Positions 59,043 to 64,000 of a stretch of 64,000 nucleotides of DNA are shown here, one piece after another. Under the pieces are notes generated by a model, which had not been told where the DNA came from, ran no database searches, and saw only the letters and a program-made list of their open reading frames with translations. The stretch comes from Pyxidicoccus trucidator (GTDB lineage: Bacteria; Myxococcota; Myxococcia; Myxococcales; Myxococcaceae). Each line of letters starts with the position of its first letter. Positions within the stretch are counted from its first letter, which is position 1. Position numbers and translations under genes: made by a program. The stretch covers positions 238,257 through 302,256 of the forward strand of contig NZ_JAAIXZ010000015.1 of NCBI RefSeq assembly GCF_010894435.1. The letters run 5' to 3'.

Positions 59043-60415
59043 CACGCGGCCTTCTGCTGCTCCCGCCACCACTGCTGACCGGCCTCCGGCAGCGTGTCGA
59101 TGGGGTCGAAGTACTCGTACTTCCGGTTGAGCGCGTCGGGGTCGTTCGACTCGATGCCCGTTCGGTAGTTCTTCGTCCAGTAGGAGATGCCGCGCTCGCG
59201 GTCGTACTCCGCGATCTGATGCACCCACCGCTTCCCGACGAAGGGCACGTCACAGACGATGCGCGGCGTGGCGAAGCCGGGCATGTAGCCCATGATGTCG
59301 TGCTGAAGCTTCTGCGCCTTGTCCACCGACAGCCGCCAGTGCTCGCTGTTGGGGATCATGTCGCACATGTAGAAGTAGTACGGCAGGATCTTCGCGTGGT
59401 CGAGCAGCGTGAAGCACAGGTCCAGCAGCGACTGCGCGCTGTCGTTCACCCCGCGCAGCAGCACTCCCTGGTTGCGCACGTCGCGGAAGCCCATGTCGAG
59501 CAGCTTGCGCACGGCCTTGCCCACCAGCGGCGTGAGCTGCGCCGCGTTGTTGACGTGGGTGTGCATCGCCAGGTCCACGCCGCGCTCCACCGCCTTCTTC
59601 GCCAGCCGGTCCAGCCCCGCGAGCACCGAGTCCTGGAGGAAGTGCTGGGGAATGGCCATCAGCCCCTTGCTGGCCAGGCGGATGTCCCGGATGTTGGGGA
59701 TGTCCATCAGCGAGCTGACGAAAGGCTCGAGCTGCTGGATGGGCAGGTTGGCGATGTCACCACCGGAGACCACCACGTCGCGCACCGTCGGCGTGCGGCG
59801 CAGGTAGTCGAGCATCTGCTCGTACCGCTCCTTCGGCCCGATGCCGAACTTGTGCTTCTGCACCTGGGGCACGTCATTGCCCACCAGGTCCATGCGCGTG
59901 CAGTGGCCGCAGTACTGCGGGCAGGTGGGCAGCATCTCCGCCAGCACCTTGGTCGGGTACCGGTGGGTGAGACCCTCCACCACCCACATGTCTGCTTCGT
60001 GGAGGCTGTCGCGGCTGGCCTTCGGGTGGTTGGGCCAGTCGGTGAGACGGTCCGCGAACGCCGGCAGCATGTAGCGCCGCACCGGGTCGTTCCACAGGTC
60101 CTTCTCGTTCATCGTGTTGAGCATCTGCGGCGGAATCAGCAGCGACATGGTCGCCCGCTCGCGCTGGTCGTGCTCGATGCTCGCCGCGAGGTCCTCCGGC
60201 AGGAGCGCGCCGAGGGTGGCCTTCAGCTCCTTGAGGTTCTTGACGGTGTGCTTGCGCTGCCAGACAGAGCTCTCCCACTCCGCCTGGGACACGTCCTTGT
60301 ACCCGGGGATGCGACGCCAGTCGGGCTCGACGAACTCCTTGCGGAGCGGATACGTGAAGGGCTGTTGGGCAGGACCGCTGTCAGCAGGCTTGCCCCGAAT
60401 CGGCGTCGTTTGCAT
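59042..60415 (-). CDS. Second KamA-like radical SAM aminomutase
   Basis: 457 residues. The radical SAM motif is CPQYCGHCTRMDLVG, with Gly and Met in place of the usual Arg residues after the cluster. It has GGDIANLPIQQLEPF, the HTHVNNAAQLTPLVGKA substrate-pocket stretch, and a changed PLP region CDVPFVGKRWVHQIAEYDRE that still offers a Lys. Asp in YMCDMIP and in IVCDVPF keep the lysine-binding positions. It is coupled to the first KamA gene. It may form a heteromer or act on a different amino acid. Confidence 0.85.
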   Translation of the reverse strand: MQTTPIRGKPADSGPAQQPFTYPLRKEFVEPDWRRIPGYKDVSQAEWESSVWQRKHTVKNLKELKATLGALLPEDLAASIEHDQRERATMSLLIPPQMLNTMNEKDLWNDPVRRYMLPAFADRLTDWPNHPKASRDSLHEADMWVVEGLTHRYPTKVLAEMLPTCPQYCGHCTRMDLVGNDVPQVQKHKFGIGPKERYEQMLDYLRRTPTVRDVVVSGGDIANLPIQQLEPFVSSLMDIPNIRDIRLASKGLMAIPQHFLQDSVLAGLDRLAKKAVERGVDLAMHTHVNNAAQLTPLVGKAVRKLLDMGFRDVRNQGVLLRGVNDSAQSLLDLCFTLLDHAKILPYYFYMCDMIPNSEHWRLSVDKAQKLQHDIMGYMPGFATPRIVCDVPFVGKRWVHQIAEYDRERGISYWTKNYRTGIESNDPDALNRKYEYFDPIDTLPEAGQQWWREQQKAA

Positions 60416-60515
60416 GGCGCATCACCTCGGGTGCGGCAATTTCGGGCGAGGCGTCATACCGCGCCGGAGCCCCACTTCATCCAACAATCGAAGGGGGCTT
60501 CGGATGCCCGCCCCC

Positions 60516-63410
60516 TCACTCGATAGGCACGTTGAGCAGCTTGGCCACACCATCCTCGGTGATGGCCACGACCACGGGCTTGGTGGTCTTTCCGTTGAGC
60601 TTGAAGGAGACCTTCCGGTTGCCCACCTGCAGCATCAGCGGGGCACTCAGCGGCACGGGCGTCTGGCGTCCCGTCTTCTTGCCGTCCACGATGATGTCGG
60701 CGCCCGCGGGCTTGGTGCTGCACGCGAACTTGCCCATCACCTTGCCCGGCTTGGGCTTCGTGACGACCTGCGTCGGAGTCGGCCTGCGCGGCGGCGGGTC
60801 GCGGACGACAACGGGCTCCCGCTCGGGCTCCTTCACGAGCTCGAAGGGCACCGTCATCTCGTCACCGCGGCCTTCCGCCGTGAAGGAGCCATTGAAGCTC
60901 TTGTAGCCGGCGCGCTTCGCGGTGAACTTGTACGTCTTGCCGACCTCCAGGTTCGCCGCCCGGACGTCCGGCGTGCGCCCCAGGCGCTTGCCCTCCATGG
61001 AGATCTCCACGTCCTCCAGGCCCTGGAAGATGGCGGCGACCTTCCGGGGGGCCGGAGGCTCCTCGACCCTGGGCGTATTGGCCACGGGCTCGGGCGTCTC
61101 GCCCGGGCCCGGCTTGTCCCGAGTCTCCGTCCCGGCGGGTGGGGCCGACTCCGGGCCCTTGGCCGCGACCGGCGCCGGCTCTCCCGTGCCGTTGTTCCCG
61201 ACAGCGGCAACAGCGTTGGGATTGCTTTGGGGCGGCTCCGGATTGGCCGTGGGTTCCGGGGGCGGAGCGGCGGCGGCCGCGTCCTCCTTCTTGAGCGTGA
61301 TGGGCACGCCCATCTGCTCCCCCGCGACGACGGTGATCATCTTCTCCTGGCGCTGGAAGCCGGGAGCGCTGGCGACCACGCGGTACTGGCCGGGAGGAAG
61401 AGACAACAGGGTATTGAGCTGGACCGGCTGGTCATTCACCTGGATGCGCGCGTCTTCGGACGGGGACACCATGAAGGTGACCTCGCCCGCGGAGGGTGGG
61501 CTCAGGGCCAGCACGGCGGCGACGACCAGCACGAGCACGATTCCAGCCGCCGCGGCGAACAGGACCGGCTTGGGCAGCTGCTTGCCGCCGGCGGGCTTGC
61601 CCTTGACGGGGACCTTGGTCTTGCCCTTCGCGGGTGTCGGGGCCTTCGCGCCCTTGGGGGCCTTCGCGCCCTTCTGAGGCACGGCCGCGGCGGGTAGCGA
61701 ACCGGTGGCCTCCTCTTCCGGCGGCTGCTCCTGCGACTCGTCGTACGTCGCCGGCCCCTCGTCACCGTACTCGTCGCGGCCGGCGCCATTGAAGTCCTGG
61801 GGCTCGTCGTAGCCCGCCGGCTCCTCCTGAAGCTGAGGAGCCGTCGCTCGCTGCGCGGCGCGGCCGTTCTTCCCTTTCTTCGGCAGGGGGATGTCGCCAG
61901 TGGCCTCATCCTCCGGGGGAAGTGCGGGAGCGGCGCGCGTGCGCGAAGGAGGCGCGGTCGGCGCGGGGCCGATCATCGTGGCGCCCGCGTAGGCCTCGCC
62001 CTCCTCGTTGCTGATGACGACCTGGGCCTTCGGGCCGCTCTTGCCCTTGCGCGGCGCGGGCTCGGGCTCGGGCTCTTGCGCGTAGTTGTAGGCCGCAGCG
62101 GTGCCGCTGCCCTTCACGGGGTTCTCCGAGCGGCCGGTGATGCTGTCATCCACCACCACGCTGCTGTCGGCGATGCGTGTCTCGGGGGCCCGGAACGTCT
62201 GCGTGGAGTCGACAATCTGCGTCTTGTCGGCCCCGCCGCCATCCATCTCCGCGAGCTCATCAGCGGTGGGGGGCGGGATGTAGCCCGGCGCGGGCTGGGC
62301 GGGCGAGGTGGGCGCGCGCCCCGCGGGCGTGTTGGACACGACGACCGAAGGCGGAGGCGCCCGCTTCGAGACCGGAGGGGCCGGACGCGGCGTCGCCGGC
62401 GGAGGCACGAGGACGCCAGAGGCCTCGATCTGATCCGGGCGCTCGATGCCGGCGTAGCGCTCCATCTTCTCCGCCTCGCGGAGCATGTCCTCGGCGAAGG
62501 CCTCCTTCATGTAGGAGGACAGGTGCTTCGACGAGTAGATGGCGTCGCCAGCCAGGAGGAACCGCATCAGGTCCTCGGCCAGGTCCGACGCCCACTGGTA
62601 GCGCTCTTCCGGTTCGCGCGTGAGCGCCTTGAGGACGACCTTCTCGAGCCCCGGAGGGATGTTCGGGTTGAACTCGCGAGGCAGCGGGACGTCCGCGTTG
62701 CGCACCTTCTCCAGGGTGGAGAAGTCGGACTCGCCCACGAAGAGCTTCTCGCCCGTGAGCATCTCGTACAGCAGCACGCCGACGGCGAAGATGTCGCTGC
62801 GCCGGTCGATGGGCATGCCGCGGACCTGCTCCGGGCTCATGTAGCCGAACTTGCCCTTGAGGATGCCGGCTTGCGTCTTCTGTGAGCGGTTCGCCGCCTT
62901 GGCGATACCGAAGTCGATGACCTTGACCTCGCCCTCGTAGGAGATGAGGACGTTCTGCGGCGACACGTCGCGGTGGATGATGTGGAGGTCCTGCCCGCGC
63001 GCGTCCTTCTTCCGGTGGGCGTAGTCCAGGCCGTCACAGAGCTTGGAGGTGATGAACACCGCCTGGGCGGTGGGCATGATCTCCTTGCGGCGCCGGTAGC
63101 GCTCCAGGATGGTCCGCACGTCGCGCCCGGCGACGTACTCCATGGCGATGAAGTAGGCGTCGTCGTGCTTCCCGAGCTCGTGGATGTGCACGACGTTGGC
63201 ATGGTTCAGCTGAACGCTGATCCGTGCCTCGTCGATGAACATCGTGATGAACTCTTCGTCCTCGGCCATCGTGGGGAGGATCTTCTTGATGGCCAGGATG
63301 CGCTCGAAGCCCTCGACGCCGAAGGCCTTCGCGATGAACACCTCCGCCATGCCGCCGACGTTGATGCGCTCGAGGAGCAGGTACTTCCCAAAGAGGGTCG
63401 GCTTCTTCAT
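60516..63410 (-). CDS. Membrane Ser/Thr protein kinase with PEGA-like repeats
   Basis: 964 residues. Kinase domain at about residues 8-290: Gly-loop INVGGMAEVF, Lys 43 in AIKKILP, catalytic loop HRDVSPQNVLIS, DFGIAKAANRS and APE-like MSPEQVRGMPIDRRSDIFAV. A Pro/Ala/Gly-rich low-complexity segment spans about 330-610. One membrane helix lies near 615-638 (PVLFAAAAGIVLVLVVAAVL). Extracytoplasmic PEGA-type repeats follow (DARIQVNDQPVQLNTLLSLP; MEGKRLGRTPDVRAA; CSTKPAGADIIVDGKKTGRQ). It likely transmits an envelope signal inward. All catalytic residues are present, so it should be active. Confidence 0.93.
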   Translation of the reverse strand: MKKPTLFGKYLLLERINVGGMAEVFIAKAFGVEGFERILAIKKILPTMAEDEEFITMFIDEARISVQLNHANVVHIHELGKHDDAYFIAMEYVAGRDVRTILERYRRRKEIMPTAQAVFITSKLCDGLDYAHRKKDARGQDLHIIHRDVSPQNVLISYEGEVKVIDFGIAKAANRSQKTQAGILKGKFGYMSPEQVRGMPIDRRSDIFAVGVLLYEMLTGEKLFVGESDFSTLEKVRNADVPLPREFNPNIPPGLEKVVLKALTREPEERYQWASDLAEDLMRFLLAGDAIYSSKHLSSYMKEAFAEDMLREAEKMERYAGIERPDQIEASGVLVPPPATPRPAPPVSKRAPPPSVVVSNTPAGRAPTSPAQPAPGYIPPPTADELAEMDGGGADKTQIVDSTQTFRAPETRIADSSVVVDDSITGRSENPVKGSGTAAAYNYAQEPEPEPAPRKGKSGPKAQVVISNEEGEAYAGATMIGPAPTAPPSRTRAAPALPPEDEATGDIPLPKKGKNGRAAQRATAPQLQEEPAGYDEPQDFNGAGRDEYGDEGPATYDESQEQPPEEEATGSLPAAAVPQKGAKAPKGAKAPTPAKGKTKVPVKGKPAGGKQLPKPVLFAAAAGIVLVLVVAAVLALSPPSAGEVTFMVSPSEDARIQVNDQPVQLNTLLSLPPGQYRVVASAPGFQRQEKMITVVAGEQMGVPITLKKEDAAAAAPPPEPTANPEPPQSNPNAVAAVGNNGTGEPAPVAAKGPESAPPAGTETRDKPGPGETPEPVANTPRVEEPPAPRKVAAIFQGLEDVEISMEGKRLGRTPDVRAANLEVGKTYKFTAKRAGYKSFNGSFTAEGRGDEMTVPFELVKEPEREPVVVRDPPPRRPTPTQVVTKPKPGKVMGKFACSTKPAGADIIVDGKKTGRQTPVPLSAPLMLQVGNRKVSFKLNGKTTKPVVVAITEDGVAKLLNVPIE

Positions 63411-63789
63411 CTCGTGGAGCTACCCGGCGCCGGGGGGTGTGCACCGCGGCAGGCGGTGCGCAGACCGGGCGGAGGAGTGGACTCTAGTCGCAGCCCTGAC
63501 GGCGAGTCAAACTCGCACCGCACCCTGAAAGCTCAAGGAATCCGGTAGCTTGAACCCTCCTCCGCCCCGCCGGAAAGCGTCCTGGAGGCGACCGTCATTG
63601 CGACGCGAAGCAGCAGGATTTCACGGCAAGGCCGAGCGCCTGTCGACCAGGCGCTCGCGCCGGGTACCGCCGCGGCCGAAGCAGCGCCGACCGTGGCGGC
63701 TGGAGCTCGCAAGCGAGGGGCCGGTGAGGGGCGGTACAGCGTTGCGGAGTCAGCCATGGCCGCCCGGGAGCCCGGAGGTATTGGGGAAG
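63411..63789. other. Region without a credible gene
   Basis: Apart from the kinase promoter, these 379 bases hold only Arg/Pro-rich frames typical of GC-rich non-coding DNA. It may be decayed upstream sequence of the oxidoreductase fragment that follows. I see no start with a ribosome-binding site leading to a recognisable domain. Confidence 0.5.
63481..63510 (-). promoter_or_regulatory. Sigma-70-type promoter for the kinase
   Basis: On the minus strand TTGACT (63510-63505) is followed after 18 bases by TAGAGT (63486-63481). That gives a start near 63473 and a leader of about 60 bases to the ATG at 63410. It is the best -35/-10 pair in the window. Confidence 0.55.
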
Positions 63790-63972
63790 CGCCGGAGCCA
63801 GGGGCTGGCCAAAGCCATGGAGTCAGGCGCAGGGGCCCTGAGGCGGGAGCTGGCCGAAGGACGGCTGCAGGTACGAGCGGGACTGGTGCTCGACCTGGCC
63901 GAAGCCGCCGAGGCCCACCGCCAGCTGGAGGGCCGGGGCACGGCAGGCAAGGTGGTGCTGCGAGTCCCGTAG
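63790..63972 (+). pseudogene. Decayed C-terminal end of a zinc-type alcohol dehydrogenase / quinone oxidoreductase
   Basis: The plus frame ends ELAEGRLQVRAGLVLDLAEA, then AEAHRQLEGRGTAGKVVLRV and a TAG. The AEAHxxLEGRGTxGKVVL segment is the usual C-terminus of MDR-family NADPH:quinone oxidoreductases. The upstream 230 bases in the same frame have no Rossmann or catalytic-domain sequence. The gene is therefore either a remnant or a fragment left by rearrangement. No complete copy lies in the window. Confidence 0.5.
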
Positions 63973-64000
63973 CGCCGCGGTGGCCTCACAGGTGTCAGGC

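Overview
The window is GC-rich chromosomal DNA from a member of the Myxococcota, most likely a Myxococcus/Corallococcus/Pyxidicoccus-type bacterium. This is an inference from gene content. There is a large Ser/Thr kinase with PEGA-like repeats, many lipoproteins and outer-membrane barrels, a DUF6209-type secreted protein, TadE/TadG-like pseudopilins, a sigma-54 type promoter, and very frequent GTG starts and 4-base stop/start overlaps. Coding density is high. I see no tRNA, rRNA, CRISPR array, prophage or insertion sequence.

Layout. 0-7.9 kb (minus strand): two paralogous lipoproteins (one cut by the window edge), then a tightly coupled seven-gene operon whose first, second, third and sixth genes encode type IVb pseudopilin-like (TadE/TadG/Flp-like) proteins. 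7.9-10.1 kb: an ECF sigma factor with its zinc-finger anti-sigma factor. 10.1-15.3 kb (minus): a DUF2085 membrane protein, two oligopeptide-type ABC ATPases without permeases, two stand-alone MshEN (GspE N-terminal) proteins and a LolB-like lipoprotein. 15.3-16.5 kb (plus): an ExbB/ExbD proton-channel pair. 16.6-20.8 kb (minus): an acyl-CoA dehydrogenase, two MaoC-type hot-dog dehydratase halves and a dihydrodipicolinate-reductase-like enzyme. 21-27.7 kb: an HD-GYP response regulator, a HEAT-repeat/cyclophilin lipoprotein, a zinc-ribbon membrane protein, and a MoxR/DUF58 pair.

27.8-38.9 kb is more accessory: a SNF2 ATPase, an Smr protein, a DUF72 protein, a broken LuxR-type DNA-binding remnant, a duplicated DUF6209 protein, a lipid kinase, a Fic protein coupled to an unknown partner, a zinc-ribbon protein, a JAMM-like lipoprotein and a PhzF-family enzyme. 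The PhzF gene is divergent from a MocR-type regulator, and two palindromes lie between them. 40.5-48.7 kb: aspS, a barrel/metalloprotease/barrel gene set, a small YHS-like metal-binding protein behind a sigma-54 type promoter, recJ and another small barrel. 48.8-54.6 kb (minus): the classic queA-tgt-yajC-secD-secF cluster. 54.6-64 kb: a SpoIID/LytB protein, small membrane, lipo- and secreted proteins, a 59-bp tandem repeat, two tandem lysine-2,3-aminomutase-like radical SAM enzymes, the kinase, and a probable decayed oxidoreductase end.

The least explained units are the pseudopilin operon, the MshEN/Opp-ATPase operon, the Fic pair, the JAMM-like lipoprotein and the palindrome-flanked sigma-54 gene. 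Start codons were chosen from overlaps, ribosome-binding sites and signal peptides. Where two starts are possible this is stated.
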